A DNA stretch of 64,000 bases from Bacillus sp. BP-3 (GCF_028401955.1 NZ_JAQOTJ010000011.1:62001-126000); one strand, 5' to 3'. Shown: positions 9,170-17,381, counted from the first letter of the stretch. Numbers and translations: made by a program. The notes: a model not told the origin generated them from the sequence alone.

Positions 9170-9802
9170 CTACATACAATGAACAGGTAATACAGACCAA
9201 GAGCTAACAAGCGTTGTCTGCTTCCCTTCCAGATGTAGCACTTGTTGAGATGGATTTGCTGTATGTAGTAAATGCGGAAATATTTCTTTCACATAATGTC
9301 GATGTGCTGCTTCGTCTTTCCATAAAGATAAAACAATGTAACGATTAGAAGAAAGAGATCTTCCAACAATGCCGCCCATCAGTCCTTCTGCTCTCGCTAT
9401 CCCTGGATTCCAAACTGTTTCTTGCATATGTAAAAATTGCTTTTCACTCTCTTGTTTTACATCACAAATTGCTACTCGTAAAAAGGAACTGTGTGCTAAT
9501 GCTTCAACAAATGGAGTCTCTGTCATATCAAATATAGATTGATATAATTCTGTTTCACATGATGTATACGTACTCTCTTGGTTGTTATCATTAAAAATCT
9601 TATCGTGTGATTCATTCATAAAACTTTGATACATTTTCATATTTTCCCATAAACTAAATATGCAAGCCTCTGATTCATCCCATCCCCCGATTTGTCCGTA
9701 AAACCCATCTAATGACTTCAACTCGTCCCATTGTTCTTGGGCAGCTGAAAATAAGTCCTTTTTTTCGTCGCTAACTTTACAAATAATAGATTTAATTAAC
9801 AT
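9170..9802 (-). CDS. ydbC: YdbC-like protein (DUF4937, ferredoxin-like alpha/beta barrel)
   Basis: A 210-residue protein starting at MLIKSIICKV, chosen because AAGGGGGAAA lies just upstream; the frame extends further upstream but without a ribosome site. The first half (EQWDELKSLDGFYGQIGGWDES) and the second half (VWNPGIARAEGLMGGIVGR) look like two copies of an antibiotic-biosynthesis-monooxygenase-like fold. B. subtilis YdbC has the same layout. No cofactor or catalytic residues are evident, and the function is unknown. Confidence 0.75.
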   Translation of the reverse strand: MLIKSIICKVSDEKKDLFSAAQEQWDELKSLDGFYGQIGGWDESEACIFSLWENMKMYQSFMNESHDKIFNDNNQESTYTSCETELYQSIFDMTETPFVEALAHSSFLRVAICDVKQESEKQFLHMQETVWNPGIARAEGLMGGIVGRSLSSNRYIVLSLWKDEAAHRHYVKEIFPHLLHTANPSQQVLHLEGKQTTLVSSWSVLPVHCM

Positions 9803-9923
9803 CCAAATTTCCCCCTTAACTCCCGTGAAAGCTTGATTAAAACTCAATACTTTTATTTTAAAGGGGGTTGATAGAAATATCAAAATTTTATAAACAATAG
9901 AACCACTAAAAGAAATACACTTT

Positions 9924-10238
9924 TTATTCACTAACTAAATTTTCTTTTTTAAAGCTTATACTAAACATGAAAGCATTACTTATAATACTTACTACGCCTA
10001 TCCAAAATAGCCAATTTGTTGCGGTCAACGAAGAAACAGCCATAATAAGTAGTGCAATAATAATTGATACACAATTGCCTACCCTGTTCCGTTTCTTGTT
10101 ACGGTGAAACTTGTCTTTCGCTTGAGAAATTGATTCCTGGACTTTTTTCTTTACATAATAGACTTTTTCTTTCAACTTATTTTCAGTCTCTTTTGCTTTC
10201 TCATAAAAGACATTACTCAAATAAACTTTACTCATCAT
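9924..10238 (-). CDS. Small membrane protein coupled to a MarR regulator
   Basis: A 104-residue protein with a charged, coiled-coil-like N-terminal half (residues 10-50, rich in K and E) and two membrane segments (about 52-70 and 73-93). Its ATG overlaps the TGA of the MarR gene as ATGA, so translation is probably coupled. I do not recognise the family. The pairing suggests it is a target or partner in whatever stress response the regulator controls. Confidence 0.7.
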   Translation of the reverse strand: MMSKVYLSNVFYEKAKETENKLKEKVYYVKKKVQESISQAKDKFHRNKKRNRVGNCVSIIIALLIMAVSSLTATNWLFWIGVVSIISNAFMFSISFKKENLVSE

Positions 10239-10798
10239 TCCGCCCCCCCATATCGTCGTCTTGAAAACTCAGCCAACACTTTTTCTTGATCATTTAACTG
10301 CACTTGTTCACCAACTTCGAGTTTGGCATTTTCTTCAAAACCATCTTGTTCTTCACCATCGAATCGATAGAGTTTTTGTAATAATCTCCAAAACGTTTCA
10401 ATTTCATCAGTTGTGAAATCATGAAACATATCCGCTAAAAAATAAGTGGACTTTTCGGAACAAGTAATTAACGCTTTTTTTCCTTCAGGAGTAATCTCAA
10501 TATTAATCGAACGTTTATCCATTTTACTCGGCACAGTTTTAACATATCCTTTTTTCACAAGGCCTGTAATTAACTTATTAGCGGTCTGCTTTGTTGTACC
10601 TAACTTTTTCGCAATATTAATAAGGGTCGTGGTTTCAATTGGCAAATGCGCAATAGCAATAAGAGCCATGTGTTGCCGAGAAGTTAATACCTCTAAATAC
10701 TCATCCCCACGGGTTTGCACCTTATTGACAACCGAAAATAAAGTAGCGTAACTTTGTTGCATAAAATGTAGTTCTTTCATTAAACGATTGATATCCAT
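10235..10798 (-). CDS. MarR-family transcriptional regulator
   Basis: A 187-residue protein from MDINRL at 10798, preceded by AAGGGAG. The winged helix is clear: TTLINIAKKLGTTKQTANKL is the recognition helix region and VPSKMDKRSINIEITPEG is the wing with the DxR motif typical of MarR. The C-terminal 45 residues are acidic and extend beyond the usual family end. It probably represses its own two-gene operon and perhaps others, with release by a small ligand. Confidence 0.9.
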   Translation of the reverse strand: MDINRLMKELHFMQQSYATLFSVVNKVQTRGDEYLEVLTSRQHMALIAIAHLPIETTTLINIAKKLGTTKQTANKLITGLVKKGYVKTVPSKMDKRSINIEITPEGKKALITCSEKSTYFLADMFHDFTTDEIETFWRLLQKLYRFDGEEQDGFEENAKLEVGEQVQLNDQEKVLAEFSRRRYGGAE

Positions 10799-10835
10799 AT
10801 GTAACTCCCTTCCATTTTTCGTCAACATGGTTACT

Positions 10836-10863
10836 AATATAAACGATTTTACATATTATTCAA
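10836..10863 (-). promoter_or_regulatory. Candidate sigma-A promoter of the MarR operon
   Basis: On the minus strand TTGAAT (10863-10858) and TATATT (10841-10836) are separated by 16 bases, about 40 bases before the MarR start codon. Confidence 0.4.
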
Positions 10864-10896
10864 AAAAAGCAGCAAAGGTATCTTACCCCTTGCTAC

Positions 10897-12006
10897 TTAA
10901 TCAAATGTAAGCTCTATTTCAATAATCTCTGATCGGCTGCCAAGTCTTAACGGTGGCCCCCAAAAACCAAATCCAGAAGAAACAATCGCATGAAATGTGT
11001 GTCTCTGTACATATCCCCAATCTAATTCATACATTCTTCTTGTAATGATATGATTCGGTGCCATTTGTCCTCTATGTGTATGTCCAGACAGTAATACATC
11101 AACACCTGCTGCTTCAGCTTGTTTTAACTCAAATGGCTGATGATCCATTGCGATGACGGGAAGACTTTTATCTACAGTGCTCATTAATTCCTCGAAACTT
11201 TTCCGATCTCGGTCCGTCTTATCTCTTCTGCCTACAATATAAAACCAATCCTCTATTTTCACAACTTCATCTAATAAAATATTTACATCAATCTTATTCA
11301 TTTCTTGCAAAAATTCAGGAATCGCTCCGCCGTAATATTCATGATTACCTAACACCCCATATACGCCAAGTGGGGCATGCATTTGCTTCATCACTTGTCC
11401 CATATTCTTTTTTATAAAATATTCTGGGTGATCGTCAATAATATCTCCAGGTAACAGTATAATATCTGGTTTCATATGATTTACATGATGAACCAATCTT
11501 TTCAAATGAGACAAGCCAGACAACTTACCAAAATGCATATCTGAAGCCATTGCAATTCGAAGTGTTTTACGGTTACTATCTTTTTCAGGTACATGAATCT
11601 CGTATTTTCGAACGATCGGACTATACGCATTAAATGTTCCATAAACAAAAATAAAAACAAAAGTAATGAGAACGATGATTCCAGTCCAAAAAATAGATTG
11701 TTCTTTCGGAAACGATAACCAATTTAAAATAAATACGGCTACATCCGCTATTGGCAAAAGAATGATTGCATATTGGATAACCGCAAACCAATAAGAACCA
11801 ATTGTTCTAAGCGGTGAAGCAAACTTAATCAATCGATCTAGAATATAAGCGTATGATAATAGTGCAACTACAATCGCATAATATCCCCAAGATTGAATAT
11901 GAAAAGTCGTATGAATCCAAATCCAGCCGTTCCAGCCAATGTAAATCATTAACAGCGTATATAAAGTAAATAAAATAAAAATATTTACTACATTTCTCGT
12001 TTTCAA
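10897..12006 (-). CDS. Membrane-anchored metallophosphoesterase (YkoQ/YkuE type)
   Basis: A 369-residue protein. The first 130 residues contain about four membrane segments, and the rest is a calcineurin-like phosphoesterase domain. All metal-site motifs are visible: SDMHFG, GDIIDD, GNHEYYGG, DHQP and SGHTHRGQ. The catalytic domain likely faces outside and acts on a lipid or wall phosphoester. It stands alone between a convergent MarR operon and the DinB gene upstream on the same strand. Confidence 0.9.
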   Translation of the reverse strand: MKTRNVVNIFILFTLYTLLMIYIGWNGWIWIHTTFHIQSWGYYAIVVALLSYAYILDRLIKFASPLRTIGSYWFAVIQYAIILLPIADVAVFILNWLSFPKEQSIFWTGIIVLITFVFIFVYGTFNAYSPIVRKYEIHVPEKDSNRKTLRIAMASDMHFGKLSGLSHLKRLVHHVNHMKPDIILLPGDIIDDHPEYFIKKNMGQVMKQMHAPLGVYGVLGNHEYYGGAIPEFLQEMNKIDVNILLDEVVKIEDWFYIVGRRDKTDRDRKSFEELMSTVDKSLPVIAMDHQPFELKQAEAAGVDVLLSGHTHRGQMAPNHIITRRMYELDWGYVQRHTFHAIVSSGFGFWGPPLRLGSRSEIIEIELTFD

Positions 12007-12052
12007 AATATGCCCCCTCTTTTACAAGTTTTCATTACAAATATTTATATAC

Positions 12053-12090
12053 TACACTAAATATAACAAATTACACTAAATATAACAAAT
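12053..12090. repeat. Tandem 19-bp direct repeat
   Basis: TACACTAAATATAACAAAT occurs twice in perfect tandem, 50 bases upstream of the metallophosphoesterase start. It could be a duplicated binding site or simple slippage. Confidence 0.7.
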
Positions 12091-12158
12091 CCCCCTCCGA
12101 ATCATTGAGAATTTTATTTTGACACAAAAATTTTTATAATGCCACTAATACGACGTAA

Positions 12159-12207
12159 AACAAAAAGAGACTAATTCATCATTTTTACGAATCAATCTCT
12201 TTTTGTT
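12159..12207 (-). terminator. Terminator of the DinB gene
   Basis: AACAAAAAGAGA and TCTCTTTTTGTT are inverted repeats around a 25-base loop just after the DinB stop codon. The symmetry allows function in both directions. Confidence 0.6.
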
Positions 12208-12217
12208 ATTTCATATT

Positions 12218-12754
12218 TCAACTGGATGGATAAGCAACAGAACTCAAATAACGTTCTTTTATAATTTTACGATGATGAAGCTCATGACCAGCAATAATGC
12301 ATGCCAATGCCCGAACAGTAACCTCAGAGTTATTCGTAAACCCTCTTTGTAACCAAGCTTCTTCATCTAAACTTTTAAGTAAATGCATAGTAGCTTGACG
12401 AACAATTGTTAAGTTCGCAAGAAGACTTTGCATAGATTGTTTATCAAATGCTGCCCTAAGAACATACATATCATCGTTGTATCCAGGAAGCGGTGCCGTT
12501 TCGCCTCTCGCTATAGAAAGAAGTCGATATGCCATAATGCGTTCAGTATCCGCAATATGCCCGATTACCTCCTTTATACTCCATTTATTAGGAGCGTATC
12601 GAAAATGTCCTTCACTATCGGAAATATCCTTCAATAAGAGGTTCGTCTCTTTCATTTGATCTTCTAAAATATGTACGATATCTCCCTCTGGTAATAAATT
12701 TATGTATGTTGCATAATACGGGTTATATTCATTCGCTTCCGGTCTCTTTTTCAT
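12218..12754 (-). CDS. DinB-family putative metal-dependent protein
   Basis: A 178-residue four-helix-bundle protein of the DinB/YfiT superfamily. The three metal-binding histidines are visible in IGHIADTE (residue about 66) and in GHELHHRK near the C-terminus. The start at 12754 (MKKRPEAN) is preferred since AAAGGA lies eight bases upstream. Bacillus members are linked to thiol (bacillithiol) transfer or to unknown hydrolysis. The specific role here is not known. Confidence 0.85.
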   Translation of the reverse strand: MKKRPEANEYNPYYATYINLLPEGDIVHILEDQMKETNLLLKDISDSEGHFRYAPNKWSIKEVIGHIADTERIMAYRLLSIARGETAPLPGYNDDMYVLRAAFDKQSMQSLLANLTIVRQATMHLLKSLDEEAWLQRGFTNNSEVTVRALACIIAGHELHHRKIIKERYLSSVAYPSS

Positions 12755-13261
12755 TTTCCCCATCCTTTTATTTTAACTTTATTATAAAATATTATCATAC
12801 TAATCCCAAAAATTAAAATTCTAAAACAACGACATTAAAACTCTTTTTTAGACGAGCGAGAGCATCTGGCTATGCATAGAAACGGTTAGGGCCTTTTCCT
12901 GCCGGATGCAAAGTTTAAAACAAAAGGAGCAAGCATGTTGTATTCAGCAAAGCAGTAACTTGTATGTCAAAACATTAAAATGGATTTATAAAGAATGTTT
13001 GACTTTCTCCTCTTCTAATCTTGAAACGAACCTCAGCCAGCCTGTAAAAAAACTTTCTCAACTTCTAACCTATAGACTGCTCAATTATCAGCTGCTAACA
13101 TAATAAGTGAGCTCCTAACGAGTTTCATTATCTGACGAAAGGACCTGTTTCGGACGCAGGTCCTTTTTTATTTGATCTACTAGATGACGTTCCAATGTAT
13201 TTTTATACAAAAAACCTAAAAAATGGTATAATTCAACTTGATAGAATAGTTAGAAAGAGAG
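12755..13261. other. Gene-free stretch with a GC-richer structured segment
   Basis: About 500 bases without a convincing gene. A GC-richer block at 12850-12910 has GCATCTGGC and GCCGGATGC as imperfect complements. At 13137-13172 there is a strong hairpin with a T tail. The segment between could be a small RNA ending at that terminator, or the remains of a mobile repeat. A possible frame at 12906-13103 has no family signal and is not called. Confidence 0.4.
13137..13172 (+). terminator. Strong terminator with no recognised gene upstream
   Basis: AAAGGACCTG pairs with CAGGTCCTTT and runs into a T tract. No coding gene on this strand ends before it. Confidence 0.7.
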
Positions 13262-13270
13262 ATGAAGAGA

Positions 13271-13825
13271 ATGAAAGTTACATATTGGAGCGGCAATAAA
13301 GTACGATTACGGGCACCTCAAAAAGAAGACATTCATTTATTTAAAGAATTAGATGATGAAATACTTAAAAACCTTGATTCAATTGCTTTCCCACGCACAG
13401 AAGAACAAATTGAAGAGTGGATTTCCGAGATATCAAAAGGGGCTTCTACTGACTGTGATGACTTTTATTGGATTGCCGAAGATCACAATAAAAACATAAT
13501 CGGGACAATTGACGTTGCGAATTGCGATTCTAAAAATGGAACATTTGACTACGGTATATCTGTATTCCCTTCTCATAGAGAGAAAGGATACGCGCAAGAT
13601 ATGATTATCACTATACTAAAACATTACTTCTTCGAGCTTAGATATCAAAAAGCAACCATTCAAATATATTCATTTAATACCGCTTCTATCCACCTTCATC
13701 GAAAACTTCAGTTTGTAGAAGAAGGCCGCTTAAGAAATATGATATATACAAATGGCGCATTCTATGATGAAATCTATTTCGGAATTACGAAAGACGAGTT
13801 TCAAGAGTTATATTTTCCTAAATGA
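13271..13825 (+). CDS. GNAT acetyltransferase, RimJ/RimL type
   Basis: A 184-residue protein (187 if the in-frame ATG at 13262 is used; both have weak upstream purine runs). It matches the RimJ/RimL group: NKVRLRAPQKEDIHLF at the start, YGISVFPSHREKGYAQDMI with the acetyl-CoA loop, and NTASIHLHRKLQFVEEGRLRN at the C-terminal substrate side. It should N-acetylate an amine, often an N-terminus or an antibiotic. It is followed 40 bases later by a small membrane-protein gene. Confidence 0.85.
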   Translation: MKVTYWSGNKVRLRAPQKEDIHLFKELDDEILKNLDSIAFPRTEEQIEEWISEISKGASTDCDDFYWIAEDHNKNIIGTIDVANCDSKNGTFDYGISVFPSHREKGYAQDMIITILKHYFFELRYQKATIQIYSFNTASIHLHRKLQFVEEGRLRNMIYTNGAFYDEIYFGITKDEFQELYFPK

Positions 13826-13865
13826 ATTTTACTTAATCCCATTATTTTTTACGGAGAGATGCAAT

Positions 13866-14387
13866 TTGAATAAGTTACAAAAATGCTCTAAAGTGTTTAT
13901 AATGTTTTTTATCCTTCATATTATATTTCTTATATTTTCTCCGAATAGAATAGTAGGTAGGACTGCCATTCAAAAAGATGATATAAAATTACATGTATAC
14001 GCACAAGCTACTACAGGAGCACCTCAAAAAATTAGTGAAAGTGATTTAGCCATACTAAAAGAAAAAGTGAAAAATACATATCCGAATGTAGATTCTAGAG
14101 ACATTGAATTAAAGGGCGACATCCCGTTCCGGCATGTTGCTGATCCAGCGTACATAGGAGATTTTACTGTATACGGAAAAGTTATAGGCACAACTCGAAA
14201 CGAAACAAGCGGTGAAAATACCGTGGCAGTTTTAAAAGTTTCTTATTGGGACATGCCTATGTTTTGGTACCTATTTCATTATGACTCATACATAACTAAA
14301 GTAACGCTATATGTATTACTACCAATTTTTCTGATCGCATTGGTATTTAATATGATTTCTCTCCTAGCTAAAAATAGCTTTGATTAA
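13866..14387 (+). CDS. Uncharacterised protein with two membrane anchors
   Basis: A 173-residue protein from TTG at 13866, chosen because GGAG lies nine bases upstream. It has an N-terminal membrane segment (about residues 9-27), a soluble extracellular-looking middle of about 110 residues (including LKEKVKNTYPNVDSRDIELKG) and a C-terminal membrane segment (about 148-168). I do not recognise the family. It may be cotranscribed with the acetyltransferase. Confidence 0.65.
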   Translation: MNKLQKCSKVFIMFFILHIIFLIFSPNRIVGRTAIQKDDIKLHVYAQATTGAPQKISESDLAILKEKVKNTYPNVDSRDIELKGDIPFRHVADPAYIGDFTVYGKVIGTTRNETSGENTVAVLKVSYWDMPMFWYLFHYDSYITKVTLYVLLPIFLIALVFNMISLLAKNSFD

Positions 14388-14440
14388 CGTTAAACATAAG
14401 CTACTCTACTGCCTCTATTCACAAATGCCGAAAACTAAAA

Positions 14441-14479
14441 AAGAACACATATTAAACATTAATAATATGTGTTCTTTTT
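14441..14479 (+). terminator. Terminator after the two-anchor membrane protein
   Basis: GAACACATATTA pairs with TAATATGTGTTC and is followed by TTTTT. Confidence 0.85.
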
Positions 14480-14604
14480 CCTTAAACCCGACTTGTATCC
14501 TTTCCTTAACATCTACTTGTCAGTTTTGTGTGACAATCTATTCAATATTTCTTTATAAGTGACTTTTAATTACATTTAACCGAAATATTGTGGGTAAAAA
14601 ATAA

Positions 14605-14700
14605 AACTATAAAAATTATTGTTTTAACGACCAATCTATTATTGTTTTAAAAAAAGAGAACCAAGGAAGTTTTATTATTACAGGATATCCAGAAAAGTAG
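14605..14700 (+). pseudogene. Fossil C-terminus of a polymorphic toxin (a)
   Basis: A frame open from the stop at 14602 ends with TAG at 14698. Its last part reads QSIIVLKKENQGSF then IITGYPEK, the strand pattern and G-Y-P ending common to the C-termini of small RNase-type polymorphic toxins. There is no start codon with a ribosome site. The immunity-like gene begins 12 bases later. The toxin assignment is by pattern and position only. Confidence 0.4.
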
Positions 14701-14712
14701 CGGAGGACTTGT

Positions 14713-15015
14713 ATGGAAGATACATATAGCCATTATGAAGAATTAGGTGATTTTTTAGCAGGAACATTTCACCAAGACATGAAATCACCTAAGGAAGCTC
14801 TTAATGAATTTATAATGGAAGTTACTAAAATCTGTATTGAAAACACTAAAAATGATATACTTTCATTTTTAAGCAGTAATTTAACTGATAGTGAAAAAGA
14901 GGAATTTATTAAATATAATGCTTATATTTATTTCCCTGGATTTAACTTAACACCTGTAGAATGGCTAAAGCAGACCCTTGAAATACTAAAAGAAGCTATA
15001 AAAAGTAAAGAATAA
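14713..15015 (+). CDS. Immunity-like protein (CdiI-type), orphan
   Basis: A 100-residue acidic protein with CGGAGG seven bases before the ATG. The pattern DFLAGTFHQDMKSPKEALNE near the start resembles the CdiI-type immunity family, where an F-HQD motif is typical. No intact toxin is present, but a toxin-like C-terminal fragment ends 12 bases upstream. The likely role is protection against a toxin delivered by related cells, or a retained leftover of a rearranged toxin locus. Confidence 0.5.
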   Translation: MEDTYSHYEELGDFLAGTFHQDMKSPKEALNEFIMEVTKICIENTKNDILSFLSSNLTDSEKEEFIKYNAYIYFPGFNLTPVEWLKQTLEILKEAIKSKE

Positions 15016-15028
15016 AATTGTACGAAAC

Positions 15029-15062
15029 AAATTCGACTCATATCACATTGAGTCGGATTTAC
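15029..15062 (+). terminator. Terminator after the CdiI-like gene, related to the one at 18025
   Basis: AAATTCGACTCA pairs with TGAGTCGGATTT around TATCACAT. A near-identical hairpin in inverted orientation follows the immunity-like gene at 17672. Confidence 0.75.
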
Positions 15063-15142
15063 ATTTTAATTTACATACTTTGATAAAGAATTATTCCCAG
15101 AAAAGACAGCAAGGGTAATATTCCTACTGCCTTAAAAAGTAT

Positions 15143-15877
15143 TTATAAATTTTCTGCAACGACTAGTAAATAATATGATAATCCGATTTGCTGTTTTTCT
15201 AACATCTCTCTATGAAAATCATCTCGAAGGAAAAACTTTGTTTGATTCGTGTAATCTTCTTTGCTAATTGTATGACCGTTTTTATTTAAAAACTTGAGAT
15301 GCTGTTTAACGACATCATGTACACTTGAATCGTCATACTTAACTCCATTTCTTAAAAATCCAGCCATTCTATCTGTGAAATTTTTTGCTTCAATAGCCAT
15401 CTTATTCATATCAGTCACATTGATGGAATCAGTATTAAGGTCAAAATTATATTTTTCTTTTAAATGTGTTTTTTGCTTTTTAAGAGCATTTTTCCACTCT
15501 TCCTCTGTTTCAAATCCATTAAACATTAACTTATTGTCCATACTCTCACCCTTCTTTGTATATTTTAAAGATAATTTTATAGTTTCAATTAGCTGATGAT
15601 ACTTCTCAATTTTCTTTTCAAAAAGCATCATCTGTTTTTCTAAAGTACCGACCCTATTTGATTCTTCGTCTAACAAATTTTTAATTTCTAACAACGGGAT
15701 ATCCAACTCTTTATAAAAAAGAATTTCCTGTAATCTATTTAGTTCTTCTACACCATAATACCGATAGCCTGTTTCACCAATCTCATTAGGAATAAGCAAA
15801 CCAACTTTATGATAGTGGTAAAGAGTCTTGATGGAAACGCCTGCTATATGTGATAAATCTTTAACTGTAAATTTCAT
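15143..15877 (-). CDS. MerR-family regulator with TipA-like sensor domain
   Basis: A 244-residue protein. Residues 1-70 form a MerR winged helix (FTVKDLSHIAGVSIKTLYHY and ETGYRYYGVEEL), followed by a coiled coil (about 80-105) and a TipAS-like ligand domain (MFNGFETEEEWKNALKKQK and the C-terminal helices). Such proteins bind hydrophobic drugs and activate efflux genes, as Mta does in B. subtilis. The AAAGGAGGAC ribosome site is good. No target transporter gene is next to it. Confidence 0.88.
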   Translation of the reverse strand: MKFTVKDLSHIAGVSIKTLYHYHKVGLLIPNEIGETGYRYYGVEELNRLQEILFYKELDIPLLEIKNLLDEESNRVGTLEKQMMLFEKKIEKYHQLIETIKLSLKYTKKGESMDNKLMFNGFETEEEWKNALKKQKTHLKEKYNFDLNTDSINVTDMNKMAIEAKNFTDRMAGFLRNGVKYDDSSVHDVVKQHLKFLNKNGHTISKEDYTNQTKFFLRDDFHREMLEKQQIGLSYYLLVVAENL

Positions 15878-15962
15878 TATGTCCTCCTTTCAAAATTAAC
15901 TATGAAGTATTACCTAAGGTTAGAGTCAAGATTTTTTTTAGAAATTTCTTTATACGATTTAA

Positions 15963-16238
15963 TTAATTGTATTGGATATAATACCACGTCTTGGACATTT
16001 GAGAATGCAAGAGATTATAACTATGCATATCCAGCACTATACCAATACATTGATTGAGGAAGATCACTACTCTAAAGGAACGATTAGTTTAACATTTCGT
16101 TTTATCCGGACATCATTAAAAAGAGCGAACACACTTAAACTTATAAGAAAAAAACAAATATTGAAACCGCTCGATCATTTTGAAATAGACGATATTAGAG
16201 AATTATTCGAGATCATAAAAGAGAAGGACGCCGAGTAA
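15963..16238 (+). pseudogene. Fragment of a tyrosine recombinase (core-binding domain)
   Basis: An open frame without a start codon reads IIPRLGHLRMQEI, HIQHYTNTLIEE and SKGTISLTFRFIRTSLKRA, the N-terminal SAM-like domain of phage/ICE integrases. The catalytic domain is absent; after about residue 60 the sequence no longer matches. It ends inside a small GGACGC/GCGTTC hairpin at 16225-16250. It marks a past integration in this island. Confidence 0.65.
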
Positions 16239-16441
16239 GCGTTCTTTTTATTGGAGAAATTTACCGTAATATTTGTTATACTTAACATAGATAAACTACG
16301 GGGATTTTTTCCGAATTGTAAGCGGAAGCAAATCGTACGTAAAGGTACAGAAAAATTACTTGTAGTATCTGTAAAAAGTTAACTTTGATTGAATCACGAT
16401 AGTGAATTGTAGCTATAGTATTATAAAGTAGGTGCATTATT

Positions 16442-16741
16442 ATGATGATTTGGAATGACACGAATACAGTAGGAGCCCTTGCTTTTCTATTTTTTATGAT
16501 TTATCTTGCAACCGACCCGAGAGACTTAAGTTTATTAGCAATTCCGACTTACTTCGGTGGAATGTTAGTCACTCACTGGCTTACTGAAAATGGATTTCAA
16601 GATACATATATTTATACGATTTGGATTGTTATATACTCCCTTGTAATGATTTATCTTATCATCGCTTCAATTCGTCTAGGTATAAAAAACGTAGTCTATA
16701 TTAAAGAAAAAATAAGAAAACATAGAGCTTTAAGGAAATAA
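16442..16741 (+). CDS. Small membrane protein, uncharacterised
   Basis: A 99-residue protein with three likely membrane segments (about residues 9-22, 30-45 and 55-78) and a basic C-terminal tail (KEKIRKHRALRK). The ribosome site GTAGGTGC is weak. I do not recognise the family. It is followed by a hairpin at 16750-16781. Confidence 0.6.
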   Translation: MMIWNDTNTVGALAFLFFMIYLATDPRDLSLLAIPTYFGGMLVTHWLTENGFQDTYIYTIWIVIYSLVMIYLIIASIRLGIKNVVYIKEKIRKHRALRK

Positions 16742-16749
16742 CGTAAAAA

Positions 16750-16781
16750 GAAGCCGCCCTCACAGACGGTTTTATTTTACT
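16750..16781 (+). terminator. Terminator after the 16442 gene
   Basis: GCCGCCCTCACAGACGGT forms a GCCGCC/GACGGT-type stem and is followed by TTTATTTTA. It could also serve the short minus-strand frame at 16783-16908. Confidence 0.5.
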
Positions 16782-16782
16782 C

Positions 16783-16908
16783 TCACAGTAACGCGGCGAC
16801 CATATCGTCTAAGAATTCCTCTTTTATATGTAAAAACACTGTTACCTCTTCTCTCGTCATACTACGAAATTCATGTATACTGTCCAGGACACGTAACCGA
16901 TAATACAT
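16783..16908 (-). pseudogene. Short minus-strand coding remnant
   Basis: A 41-codon frame whose last part reads SMTREEVTVFLHIKEEF and DDMVAALL, which looks like real protein sequence (helical, amphipathic). There is no ribosome site before the ATG at 16908, and its 5' end overlaps the toxin-like fragment on the other strand. It is probably the 3' end of a gene cut by a rearrangement. Confidence 0.35.
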
Positions 16909-16994
16909 ATAAAGGAGTAGGTCTAGATGGTATAGAAATTCTCATGTATATAGATAACAACGGGAAAATTATCTCTGCTCTCTCAAAAGAATAA
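16881..16994 (+). pseudogene. Fossil C-terminus of a polymorphic toxin (b)
   Basis: The plus-strand frame ending at TAA 16992 reads NTYKGVGLDGIEILMYID followed by NNGKIISALSKE. The pattern G-I-E-hydrophobic-Y-I-D-x-x-G-K-I-I-(S/T)-A is a familiar ending of nuclease-type polymorphic toxins. The rest of the toxin is missing. An immunity-like gene begins 33 bases later. The ending is similar to fossil (c). Confidence 0.45.
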
Positions 16995-17027
16995 ATTCTA
17001 TTTTTAATATAAGGGAGTATAATAGAA

Positions 17028-17375
17028 ATGAAATATAGATATACTTTTAAAGTGCTTGATAATGAAATATTAATCATGAGGGTACCAAAGGAAATTAAAC
17101 TTGTCGGAACCTTTTTATATGTTGAAGTTTCTGCATTTGGAGATTGGATTTTAGAAGAGATACATAGTGTTTTAAACGGGGAAAAAGATTATGGGGAAGT
17201 AAATGGCAACATTTGTGGTTTAGAGATTCGAAGAGATACAACTACGGTCCTAGACAATTTAGCTGAAGATGGTAAAGGTGAATTTTGTGAGATAGAAACG
17301 GTTGAATTAGTACATTTAATTCATATTTGGCTGGACAAACAAAAAGAGTTTGAAAAAGAGAAAGCACAGGAATAA
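17028..17375 (+). CDS. Immunity-like protein, paralogue 1
   Basis: A 115-residue acidic protein starting at ATG with AAGGGAG upstream. It is clearly related to the gene at 17672: both start MKY+Y, share a P-x-E-I-x-L-V-G-x-F-L segment, a conserved C-x-L-E-x (CGLEIRRD / CDLEVKPD), a C-E-I-E-T-(V/I)-E-L segment and an I-W-L / V-W-L helix. The layout reminds of the YacL-like superfamily that occurs as immunity proteins. A toxin-like fragment lies directly upstream. Confidence 0.5.
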   Translation: MKYRYTFKVLDNEILIMRVPKEIKLVGTFLYVEVSAFGDWILEEIHSVLNGEKDYGEVNGNICGLEIRRDTTTVLDNLAEDGKGEFCEIETVELVHLIHIWLDKQKEFEKEKAQE

Positions 17376-17381
17376 AATAAT

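Noticed and set aside
12050-12092. Short repeats as a CRISPR array
   Set aside because: Only two direct copies without spacers; no cas genes anywhere in the window.
12906-13103. A 65-codon frame in the gap before the RimJ/RimL-type acetyltransferase
   Set aside because: No proper start context, low-complexity composition, and no recognised family; treated as non-coding.
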